This document shows, one piece after another, positions 1-10,009 of a stretch of DNA of 64,000 nucleotides. Positions within the stretch are counted from its first letter, which is position 1; each line of letters starts with the position of its first letter. Made by a program: the position numbers and the translations under genes. The DNA is taken from positions 54,822,333 to 54,886,332 of the forward strand of contig OX419756.1 of assembly GCA_948567375.1 (NCBI GenBank), in the 5' to 3' direction. Origin of the DNA: Lunularia cruciata (lineage: Eukaryota; Streptophyta; Marchantiopsida; Lunulariales; Lunulariaceae). The notes beneath the pieces are model-generated. The model was not told the origin of the DNA. It saw only the letters and a list, made by a program, of their open reading frames with translations, and made no database searches.

Positions 1-19
1 ATTTTATTTCTCTACATGC

Positions 20-460
20 ATTGTTGTTCTGTTTCCGCTTTTCCTATGCATGTTACTGGTATACAGGTATTACTTTTTGATATGTTTCCAGGCTATGCTT
101 ATTTATGCTATCATTCAATCAGATGCTCGCTATCTTGTATACTTTACATATCTTGCATCTCATTTCCATTCATTGAGTTCTGGATCTCCCGCTCCTCGAA
201 CGGCTTCTGTCCTCATTTCCCTATATCCATTCCTCTATAGAGTCGACTGTTCTGTTTCTATTGCTTCGATGCATGCAACTCGAATATAGGTGTTGCTATT
301 ATATTGCTTCCAGGTTACATTTACTTATGCTTTAATTCGATCAGATGTTTGTTATCTTGTATGCATCATATATCTTGCATCGCATTTGCATTCAATGAGT
401 TCTGGATCTCCCGTTCGATGAACGGCTTCTGTCCTCATTTTCTATATCCAGTCTGACGTT
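20..460. repeat. Two diverged tandem units of about 222 bp upstream of / within an intron of UFL1
   Basis: The stretch TGAGTTCTGGATCTCCC followed by CGAACGGCTTCTGTCCTCAT occurs at 174 and again at 396. The DNA before it also matches between copies (TATCTTGTAT, TATCTTGCAT, TTCATT or TTCAAT at equal spacing), giving a period of 222 bp. The copies differ by many substitutions, so the duplication is old. No UFL1 exon is visible here. It is probably intron, because the protein-coding match starts abruptly at about 1201 in the middle of the protein. Confidence 0.7.
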
Positions 461-779
461 TCGCTCCATCTCAGCCAAGATACCATCCGTTCTTCTCCCA
501 CTTCGCTTCACCCCATATTTATTGATCGGTTTCATGGTTCCTATACATGATTTCTGCTCGGTCTTCCAATTTCAGTTCACTCAATCATTCATGTTTTGCT
601 GGTTGGTCTTCAATTCCAGGTGGTCCTCTATTTCGCTACATGCTTTGCTTAGCTCTTATCAATTACATGATGTATATCAGTTCTCTACTGCTATTGATCA
701 GGAAATACTTATATTTCGTTTGTGCTTAGCCGTACACTTGATCTGTTAGATGCTCTTCCATCTCCTTTACGGCTTTATC

Positions 780-985
780 ACGCATCTCGATTTGCTCAAT
801 GTCATGTTTACATTTCGTCCGCACTTCATATGCACTTATTGAGTTCTGGATCCCCCGTTCTTCAAACAGCTTCTGCTCTCATGTCCTAAATATCATGTTC
901 ACATTCCATCGGCACTTCATATGCACTTAATGAGTTCTGGATCTCCCATTCTTCGAACGGCTTCTGCTCTCATCTCCTAATATCC
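780..985. repeat. Two tandem units of 91 bp sharing the same core
   Basis: The TGAGTTCTGGAT core seen at 174 and 396 returns at 840 and 931, now in a 91-bp unit that begins CATTTCGTCC/CATTCCATC, GCACTTCATATGCACTTA. It is the same core with a different period, so the family expanded by at least two separate duplication events. The stretch 470-780 between the two repeat sets shows nothing recognisable. Confidence 0.7.
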
Positions 986-1200
986 CGGCTCATCAAGAAG
1001 TGGAGTTTACAAGTTTTATGTACTTAACCTTCTAATAGTCTAAACTTTTGTGAATAGTCATTACTTGCTGCCTTGACGCTTGTAATGGTGATCCAACCTG
1101 CTCTGGCTAAAGATATATAAATAGATCTTCATTTCAGCTATTTGTGAACTTGAGAGTGGAGATTGTGAATATTGAATTTCTGATCAGGACCTGAATTCAG

Positions 1201-4200
1201 TGCAGACTTTATTTGAAAGACTGGAAGTTGAAATTCGAGCTTTAGCTGAAAAAGCTGTAGAGGTTGAACTGGCGAGTTCGAAGAAGAGTGGGGCTGATGG
1301 TGGCACTGACAGAGGTGCATCAACGAGTAAAGCCTCTGCAAATACAGAGAAGCATAATGACGTCGAAGATGATACCAATCAGGGAAAAAGTGGAAGAAAA
1401 AAGAAGGGCTCCACTAGTTCAGCAAAAGACAGAATTAAAGATGACGTAGAAGAAGACTCTGGAGGGAAGGGATCAAAGGGCAAAAAGAGAAGTGGCAGGA
1501 CCAAAGGTGGGATTGGGTCGTTGATTGGCGAAGCAGCAAATAGCTCGTCTAAGGCAAGCAAAGGCCCTCTAACAAAAGAGGGTGGCGATATACCAAGTCA
1601 GGAGCAGCTCGCTGAACAAATACTTGAATGGTTTCCTGACATGGAATTTGCAGGAATTGGTACGTCAAGGACATATTCCTTATATCATAGGTACTTTTGA
1701 ACAGATAAGAAACTCCTTTGATGTGTAAGCAGAGATAATTTTCAGAAGGCAAGCAAGTTTAAAGATGAAACATGAACGATGTTCTGTTGGACGTATTTGT
1801 ATATATTTTACCTGCCTATGTGATATAGTTTATATAGTTCACTAGGATGATGTTAAACGTCATGCTGTTTTCTCAAGGCTACTTGTTCGCACTCACTCTG
1901 TACTGCAGATATACACGCATCACACCTTAGTTAATCATCTAAGAAACCATGGTACTAATCCCTGTATGTAGGCATACGCATATTTACCTCTCTAGGTAAC
2001 TGACAGTTATGAAGATTTTTACTATGTACTGTCAAAATGTCAGTTCGGTCATACGTGGGTATTGAACTGGGTTGTTTACAACGGGTTCTATATTCCGTAC
2101 TCAAATATACTATTGTGATAGTTATTAGTCTGTGTTCCCTGCAAACTATAAATGTGCGAATGTCTCAGGAGCATAGTAATTGGACAAGCATCAGCTTAGT
2201 CTAGTAGAGAAATTCATATTATTCGAGAAGTAGCGTTTCACTGTCTTTATTCAGACGGGAGCACGTCAACACAGTAAGGTGTACAAAGTCACGTGTGTAA
2301 AGTAGAACTCAGAATCTCAGAGACTTCCGAAATTAAACATATTTGCAGTTCCAGGAGAGATTGAATGAGTTATCTGCCTTAGCAGCTATTTACTTAGATC
2401 TTGTTCAACTTAGTGGCATGGATATGCGGAATCTGATATATCCATGTTTTCTTGTTAATCCTCTTGTTTGTCGGTCGTGAATTATGCAGAAGGCGATGAA
2501 TATGGAGAGGATGGCAAACTACCAATGACCCTGGCTGATTGGGTAAGACCATCAGTAATTTCCACCTGGACAGCCGTTAAACGTGCAAGTTTCTCTGCCG
2601 GCTCTGAAGACAGACGACGTCGAGTGGATTCCCTACAACAAAAGCTTGATGAGGTGTGGACAATTGATGTGTTTTACTTTCATGCATCTAAGAAGACCTC
2701 CACCAGATTTATTATTTGCTCTTTGCCGGGGAGGTCTTTCTAAACAATCCAGGTGGTCCTTTTCTGCAGGCGTATTCAAACTTTCAGCTGTTTCAGAAGG
2801 CACTGGACCTGTTTGAGGAAGACAATAGCATAAATGTGAGTGCCAGTTCATTCCGAAGTGTGGTCTACGGTGAGAAGATTCCCAGAATGTTAAGCACGTC
2901 GTACCTTCGCCGACAAAAAAATAACGAGTGTCAATTTCCTCTCGAATTCCTTCCATTTAATGGATTCATTAGAGATGCGACTTGATCATTTTGCAGGGGG
3001 TCCTGCAGAGACATCTACTGCGGACAACATCTGCAGAAATTACCGATCTGTTCCTCTCCGCCCAGGTCAGCATGGCAATTATATTACGTGCTTTTGGCAA
3101 TTCCTGGTTTTCGTCCGTGCTAGATGTGTTAGTGCCGGAATCTTCAATTTTGGTCCAAGCGTGTTGGTTACCTCACGAACTTTCAAGTGGAATTGCAGAA
3201 CCTCGAGAGAAAATTAGAGCAGGGAGACAACAGTGATGCACGTGAAAGTACATCTGCTGTCTCAGACCAACTAAGTACCGGAGAACGGATGTCTTTGGTA
3301 TGCTAGTTATTGTGACCTCTATAATCATATTTTGTCTAGTGAAGACGACATTTGATATGCTAGTGTTGATATATTAGCAAGATGGTATCCAGTTTTCCTT
3401 GTGCTTAAATAAATTCATCTTATATTCACCAGGAAAAATGTGTGGACGTCGTTGTTTCTGTAAAGAATCCCTGTGATTGTGTGATGCTGGTTGTTATGAC
3501 ATTGTCGTGACTAAGATCACTTGTAGTTCACACCAACTCTTCTCATCTTCATGTGGTATTTGTAGGCGAAACGCATGCCAGGTGCCATCCTATCCAGACG
3601 AACGGTTGAATTGGTGGAGACTCTGGAAGGCAAGGTTAGTTAAACAACCAAAATGGGGTATCAAGCAAATCAAATCCAAACATGTAGTTGCTCTGTCGTC
3701 TAGAACAGTCTGAGCATTCAATCGCCTTTTTCATTTCTACTCGAACTCTCAATCATCTTGTATTATAGGTAATTATCCTAGTTTGTATCAATTGATAAAT
3801 GTTAACGGGAAGTTGCACATGTACAGAGTTTGGAAGCCTTCGCGACTGCCCTGGAAGCTGTTGTGAAAGAAAGGTAAGAGACATTTTTATTTGGGTGCTC
3901 GGTTCAATATAGGGCCCTTTGATGTTTCATCACGCTCCCATGCAAGTACAGACTTTTACAGGTAATCAGGATATGCCACTATTTTAGTTTCTCTAACTTC
4001 TATAGTGTTTCATTCCACAGCGGACTGCGACTCAAGAAACTGGACAAGAAATCAGAAAGAGCGCTCCTTCATTCGCATAAAAAGGTTCCCAGCTCCTTCG
4101 AACTCTCTAGACTCCAAAGAGCGTCCAGTTCTAAATGAGTTGCATGAATCGTTGGCAGGGAGATGAAGATGATGATGAACCTTTGGTGCAGAAAATCCAA

Positions 4201-5328
4201 AAATACAATCAAATATTCTCTTAACCGTTCTTCTCAGTATTGCATAACATTGAATGTTGTACCAAGGCATCTCTCCTGTAAGACACAAAGTTAGAGCTAT
4301 CTACCTTGCAAAACCTTAGTGCAGTATATTATGTACCTGTCTTGTGGGAATGGTTTTTGCTTGATAAAGCATGGGAGTGCAATTTGCTGAAAGCTCCACC
4401 AAGTTGATGACTCTGATCTCCAGGTGTTGATATCACAAGTAGAGGAGGAGATCGACCCAGTTGGTCTCTTACCGAGAGTCGTGGCTCTCCTTTTTGTCCA
4501 GGCAAGTCAGCAACCTTTCCAGATCATACGGGTTGGGTTGCTTCTGGTATTTCTGGGTTTAGTGTTTGCAACACCTTTAATTACTTTGGGATGCTGATAT
4601 TGCAGTGCTGTTATATATCTCCAGGTCTTCAATCGTGCTCTTCAAGCACCCGGAAGAGCAATGGCTTCAGCTGTCAGTCGTTTAAAGGCACGTATAGTTG
4701 AATTAAAGTAAATTACTTGGGATCTGGATCTGCTCTTGCTAAGTATATGTATTTCAATTAAAGAACAGTGTTCTAGCAAACTGCTTCCATATTAATTCAG
4801 TCAGTATATATCTAAGTTCAGTATGGGTACCAGAACGTGATAAACTGTTTTTGACCACTTGCAAAACTGTGTTGTTCTAGACAAGGTGGAGTTTACTTTA
4901 TTGAATGGATGTGGTTTGCAACGCCTAGGGCGGCTTACTTATCTATTAGTTACTTCTTAGTTAAGATTATCCTCGTCGGGGTAGTCGTTAGACAGCAAAT
5001 CATCAACAGCTGTGAATTCTTTCTATGCAGGATGGTCTTTCTGAGGAAGCGTATGGAAAGTTACTTGCTTATCATACAACGACTGTACAGCTTTTATCCA
5101 TGCAAGCGACTTCTATGCCTGGGGTATGTCTCATTCCTCACACGTTTCGCATCTAAAACTCAATAATAGAGATCCACGGCTTGGAAGTTTGACTAGATTT
5201 TGTCTCTCGTGTTCCAGGAAAGTGACTGTACAAATGATCGCATGCGGACGAAGAAAGAAGCTCTGGTCGAGCTCATGCCTGACCTGAAGTCTATTGCACT
5301 TGCCGCTTCCGGGGTCACGAAAGCCTGA
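1201..5328 (+). CDS. UFL1: E3 UFM1-protein ligase 1 homologue, 3' half (spliced, 5' end outside the window)
   Basis: UFL1 is the E3 of the ufmylation pathway; it transfers UFM1 from UFC1 to targets, largely at the ER and on ribosomes. Twelve exons join in frame: 1201-1659 (acceptor could instead be 1187), 2490-2653, 2770-2835, 2997-3065, 3199-3297, 3566-3634, 3827-3873, 4021-4084, 4424-4501, 4625-4687, 5031-5123, 5218-5328 (TGA). They give about 460 residues; plant UFL1 is usually near 800, so roughly the N-terminal 40% lies upstream. Visible are a Lys/Ser/Gly-rich low-complexity segment in the first exon, WFPDME, then a helical region with SAGSEDRRRRVDSLQQKLDE, FQKALDLFEED, LQRHLLRTT, SGLRLKKLDKKSERALLHSH, ALQAPGRAMASAVSRLK and a C-terminal DCTNDRMRTKKEALVELMPDL, all in the UFL1 order. 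All introns but two are GT-AG. No frameshift or stop was seen. Family assignment is from remembered similarity. Confidence 0.9.
4502..4624 (+). other. GC-AG intron in UFL1
   Basis: The exon ends ...TTTGTCCAG and the intron begins GCAAGTCAG, the strong GC-donor consensus AG|GCAAGT. The acceptor is CTCCAG. Joining here keeps phase 0 between LLFVQ and VFNRALQ. No GT close by keeps the frame and the family residues. Confidence 0.8.
4688..5030 (+). other. Possible second GC-AG intron in UFL1
   Basis: The conserved VSRLK ends at 4687 and the next exon starts with DGLSEEAY at 5031, both in phase 0. The bases at the junction are AAG|GCACGT, so the simplest join uses a GC donor. A weak GT donor 12 bases further on would also stay in frame and add four residues (ARIV-type read-through), so this one is less certain than the preceding intron. 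Confidence 0.5.
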
Positions 5329-6190
5329 GACGGATTGTTTGCACAGCTGATACTTACAGTAGCAAGGTTCGTCAATTTCCTTTTTGGTAAGTTACTCTTG
5401 CAGCATTGTACCTCGCAATCCTTTTTATCTACCTAGATGTCGTTATCCACAGAGCAAAGCATGCATGAACAGTAATATTTAGAGAAAATGGAGTTCATTC
5501 ATTAGAAACTGAGGTAATAATCTTCTGTCCGGTCCAATTTTGGCTCGAAATACCACCGTTTAACTTCGTGTCTCACTTTTTCCTGTATTCATGCCCATTG
5601 CCAGATAAGGCAGAAAGCGAAGTCAAGTTAGTGGTTTTGTTGGCCATGTTAGGAGTTAGACGCGGAGCACAAGGACCATCCCTCATTTCCCTTTGGACAG
5701 CAAAAGTCCTATGTCAATTAGAGCAGAATCAGCTGGAGCCGGACGCGAGTTGCAGTCAAGTCTGGATGATAGATGGAATAGTGGTTGGACGGAATTTAGA
5801 ATTCTGATATCTAATACACTGTAACGGCTTCGGGCAAATATCTTTTGTGAACGTGTCCGAATTTATCTCTGAAGTGAGTATGTTTTTCTAGGAACAATTC
5901 CATCAACTTCAATCTTGGTACATGGAGGATTGAAGTCAATCTTATATTTGATCATCTCCTATAGCGGTCAAGAGTATCATAATCTGCAAAGAGTCCCATT
6001 CTAGATAAGTATACTAGAGAGACGCAAGGTCAAACTCAAGACGCTCTTCTTAGTTGTCATAATCTACAACCAACTCCATTTGAGGTAAGCATAGCAAATA
6101 GACATAAGGTCAAACCGAAGTTGCTCCTCCAAAGATTTCTTGACAATAGAAAGATTACCTTTCTCTGTAAGAATGAGTATCATCCCTATG
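5329..6190. other. UFL1 3' flank; no gene recognised
   Basis: This holds the 3' untranslated and downstream DNA of UFL1. A short open frame at 5568-5807 resembles no family I know and has no splice or codon support. From about 5880 the sequence becomes degenerate retroelement-like. Confidence 0.5.
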
Positions 6191-6324
6191 TATGACAAAG
6201 AAGATGATCAACTTTTGCTAGGTAAGCCATGGATCCAAGTAGTAAAGGCGTTTTATGATTGGGAGTAGAATACCATACACATCAAGGAGCAAGGCAAGGT
6301 AGCGATTGGGCCCTACAAAAGATA
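6191..6324 (+). pseudogene. Ty3/gypsy retropepsin C-terminal remnant
   Basis: In one frame the sequence reads LLLGKPWIQ, then FYDWE, a stop (TAG), then NTIHIK. This is the pattern of the C-terminal part of gypsy aspartic proteases (LLGRPWL...YDW...N.L.). The internal stop and missing flanking domains show an old fragment. No LTR was found for it. Confidence 0.6.
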
Positions 6325-6837
6325 GCATCTTCCCATCTTAAGCCTAAACAATTGATAGGCAAAACTCCTTACTCCCAAATACCCGGAAACGGCGGAGTTA
6401 GCTAGAGCATTGTTAAGAGAGATGCGAGCCGATAACGTGCTACTGACTGACATTCGAAACTCGTAGAAAATCCTCCACTTGGCTTTAGCGAGCAGGCTAG
6501 GCACTTCGGTGTCTATGTTTTCTAATGTTATAGTGCCTTTATGAAAGTCGGAGTGATGTTTATGGTAGAGTGGGATCTGTTTTCTGGATTGGGCTTAAGG
6601 ACGCAGCTTGTCCGGATCCTGTTTCCAAGAGCATTTGCTCTAACGTTGATGGGGCCTCGCCGAAGCTGAAAAGGTAGCTAAACCCCAAATATAAGACCTC
6701 GGCAATGGAACGAATGAAGGATGGGAGGACTCGTCAAGCCATAGACAAAAGACAAAAACCGCACAAAGTGGAGACAAGAAAGAGTCAAGGCGTATCACGG
6801 ATGTGGACAAACGAGGTAAAATGGGGCTAGACCTCAA

Positions 6838-7010
6838 GAGTATCAATATGAGAAATCTGCCCCTTCCGTTAAATAACAAAACGGAGGGGAAAACCTATCA
6901 AGTTCTATGCGGATAAAAGGGTTAAACATAGAAGGCAGCATGGAGTTAAGCTGCAATAGGATCTGTAGTAGAAATCTGTCCTATTGCACTCAAGATATCT
7001 AGATATTTGG
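6838..7010. repeat. Dispersed repeat, copy 1 (ATCTGCCC ... CAAGATATCT motif)
   Basis: GAGTATCAATATGAGAAATCTGCCC at 6838, then ATCTGTCCTATTGCACTCAAGATATCTAG at about 6972. Related text occurs at 7580-7670 and 29088-29150. The preceding TCGTCAAGCCATA (6730) also matches ACATCAAGCCATA (29062), so the shared unit may exceed 400 bp. Confidence 0.5.
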
Positions 7011-7436
7011 TCCTATGGCATTTAAGATAATAGATCATCCTTGCCTTGAGCAGTGGAAAGAAAAACGATTACCATGTATGTAGGATAACAAAAGGATAGG
7101 AAGATGTATCAAGTACTCTTCACCACTGAGTAACCGCAGCAGGTACATTCAGCACGGGCTAGACCTCCTTCTCCACTTATTAGATATACCATGGGTTTTG
7201 GATTTGCCACACCCCCTTCCCACTTCCCATATATATTACTGGAGTATTTCTACAACACAAATATCGTAAGATTATACTTTCTCCAGTTTCTTAGGTGGTT
7301 GTTGTTAGTATCTTTTTCCTTTATTGTATTTCCATGCCTTACTTTTATATGTCTTTCACGGACATTTAGGACTATTGAGCCTCATGCTCCTTCCTCTTTG
7401 CACTTGGTTGTACCTTGTACTCTTTTCCCCTTGGGG

Positions 7437-7469
7437 AATAAAAAAATAAAAAAATAAAAAAATAAAAAA
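7437..7469. repeat. (AAAAAAT)n microsatellite
   Basis: Four runs of A6-A7 separated by single T residues. Confidence 0.9.
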
Positions 7470-7479
7470 GAGATAGGTA

Positions 7480-7690
7480 AAAGAAAAGAGACAAGAAAAC
7501 AACAAGAAGGATGGAAAACACGACAAAATATACAAGGATGAGACATAAGAAGTAAACTGAAATTAAACCCAAAAGAATGGATATGAAAAATATCCCCCTA
7601 TTGCACCTAAAATATCCTGACAAGAATAAAACATATGAGATAACATTAGTTTCAGTAATATGTCCTACTGCACTTGCACTGTCCTTTGAA
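7480..7690. repeat. Dispersed repeat, copy 2
   Basis: AATATCCCCCTATTGCACCTAAAATATCCTG at 7590 and ATGTCCTACTGCACTTGCAC at 7660 repeat the motif of 6972 and 29115. Confidence 0.5.
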
Positions 7691-7749
7691 ATATGATCTA
7701 TACAAATTGTACGGTCTGCATAAAAACTAAAATCGTACTTGCCTTATTT

Positions 7750-8605
7750 GAACCCCGAGCGTATAGCAATTTATCCACGGCGTAGCCTGTCCCGGCCTCC
7801 GTCAAGTGGAGCCGCCCGGCGGCGGTCCCCTCCTGTGGCTCGAGAGCTAAAAGTCAAGAAGCATCTAAATTGTTTTAGGATCGAAGAAGAACGAGTTTTC
7901 TGTCCAAACAATTGACAGGCGCCGAAGTGCAAACAGACAGTGAAATCAAATTTGTGTCATGCCAACAAATAGAGCAAGAGTTAAAAAACAATGTTAGCTA
8001 ATCGTTGTTTCCACATACGGTTGTTGGTTAACATTTCTTCTAATTCGTCAACACGGGCACCCACTCTCCCTATGATAAGTAAGCTTCTACATTTCCCGGT
8101 GCCACGAGACTCTGGTGAAAAATAGATCAATCCACGCGTGTTTGGTCTTTTTGGTGGTATGAACTTTTTTAGAAACATTACAGTTCTTTTGACATTGGTG
8201 TTCTTCTTCATGGTTCGCCAGTGTTTTAGCTTCGAGCCTAAATGCTTTGTTTGTTTGTTTTGCGAACAGGTCAACAAGGTAAACCCAACAGGCTCCCAAA
8301 AAGGAGGTTTGGTCGTGAGAAAAGACACCGCCCAGTAAGCATAAGACGATACAAAAATAGGCAAATATATGCCGACACCCAGCCAGTGCTGACTTGTATC
8401 GTGGGTGACAAAACCCCTGCTGCTATGGGGAATGCTGGAACCAGAAAGTTTGGGCAACACAGGTTCATATGTGTATAAACCTCTTCCTCTGTCTAATATA
8501 TGTGCATGACATTTCTTTGTCATTTGAGCCGTATGCATGCGGGAAACTTGCAAGTGCGGTTCTTAGTCGGGAAAGACATAAAAGTCCTACCCATCTAACT
8601 CTGCT
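7750..8605 (+). ncRNA. Probable group II intron remnant of organellar type
   Basis: The segment starts with a GC-rich block (CCCCGAGCGTATAGC, then CGCCCGGCGGCGG near 7815), unlike the surrounding ~35% GC DNA, and ends with a domain V/VI-like hairpin pair (8526-8605). Frames are unusually open on both strands, including a 190-codon frame on the - strand (7981-8553), as often happens in structured intron DNA. The simplest explanation is mitochondrial DNA moved to the nucleus. The exact intron (nad, cox, cob or other) and the flanking exons were not identified, and the 5' boundary is a guess. Confidence 0.5.
8526..8605 (+). ncRNA. Group II intron domain V and domain VI
   Basis: 8526-8562 reads GAGCCGTATGC...GAAA...GTGCGGTTC. 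GAGCCG pairs with CGGTTC, and an upper stem closes on a GAAA/AAA loop, the catalytic domain V signature (37 nt; usual size about 34). It is followed by GTCGGGAAAGAC and GTCCTACCCATC. GAC/GTC and GGG/CCC can pair, leaving an unpaired A in CTACCC about 7-10 bases before a terminal AC, as in domain VI with its branch-point A. Confidence 0.7.
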
Positions 8606-10009
8606 ACAACTCGAGAATATGAAGTTAGAATCTCTAGTACTCGCGGAGTGGGAGAATGAGATGACCAATCGAGAGGTGAAGAAGAAGCTAGCGGATGAGT
8701 ATATTGACTTAGCTCGTATAGTCATTATAAAACTGGTGAAAAATAGAGCGAGATAAGCATCTTACCCAAATGTGCAAGCAATTTATTCTCAAGAAATTGG
8801 GAATGATATTATGGTTCAACATGTCATTGATTAGTTTATGTTTAACCAACCGAGTATAGAAATAACTAATGAAGTGGTGCATTGAAAATGAATGGAGAAT
8901 AGATAGAAACCACAAGGTGCTAATTGCAAAAGCTTTGGGTTGCAATAGGAATATAGAACATGAAAGTGAGAAAGTTACAACAAGCAAGTCTTTGGGAAAA
9001 TTAGTGGTACTTTTTGATAATTTGGTGGAAAAGATAGAAAGGAGTCACTACTTTAGTTGGTGACATAATATGGCTAAAACATATATTAATAAGAAATAAC
9101 TCTGCTTTTGCAACCAATATCATGTTTTCAATGAAAGTGGAATGAGTGGATTGAGCACAATTTATAGGGTGGTCTCCTAAGAACCATGTCAGTATCAACC
9201 AAAGTAGTAAGAATACTAAGAAATTGGCCATAAAGATGGAAAACAAGAGAGGATCAATTTTGGTGATGCTTATGGACTATTATAGAGAACCATCTTGAGA
9301 AAGAAATTTTGTGTGATACGGGCTAAGATAGACAACGAGTAATAAGATATTCCCTAGACAACAACATGCATCCTTCAACCTATTTGTACAAGGATGGGTA
9401 CCTACCATCAATACGAAGATGCTAATAGTCCTTTGCCTAGATGAACAGGAAGAAATAAGGCAATTGTAAGAACTAGTATTATCTCACCGAGACAAGTAGA
9501 GATAATGACATCCTAGGACTCAATGACAAAGAAGAAACCTAAGATGAGTAAAAATATCTTGAGGAAAACCATGGCAACAAGACTAAGCAAGAGGAAAAAT
9601 AAGTTAATGTTGGTAGAGGAATCCTCTCCCTAGATATTGATATGAACAAAATCACACTACCACACTACCGTACACACCAGTAAAGGAAAAGCAAAGAAGT
9701 AATTCACCTTGTTCACATACCAAAGAAATGACCTTTCATTTTGACTAAAATGATTAAGAATCTAAAACTCTTTAAGCATACTAGACTAGGAGAAGATTAA
9801 AGGCATCCATTTTGGCCCGATATGAAGTATTATACCAATTTGGATGATGAAGTAAAGGACTAATAGAGTTCAGAATAAAAAATATGACCATCTATACAAT
9901 CATGAGCTATTTATAGGACCAAGAGTAGACATGTGTAAAAATTACAGAGGTAAATATTTTGACAAAGTACTATAACTCAAGTAGACAAAAAAATTATGTA
10001 GACTTAAGG
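8606..10009. other. AT-rich DNA without recognised gene
   Basis: Short open frames at 8469-8756 and 8869-9063 show no recognisable domain. Stops are frequent. Nothing else was seen. Confidence 0.5.

Noticed and set aside
5568-5807. 79-codon frame downstream of UFL1 as a small gene
   Set aside because: No family signature, no splice or codon evidence; probably 3' flank.
7981-8553. 190-codon open frame on the - strand
   Set aside because: No recognisable domain, overlaps open frames on the + strand and lies in the probable group II intron; best explained as chance openness of structured DNA.
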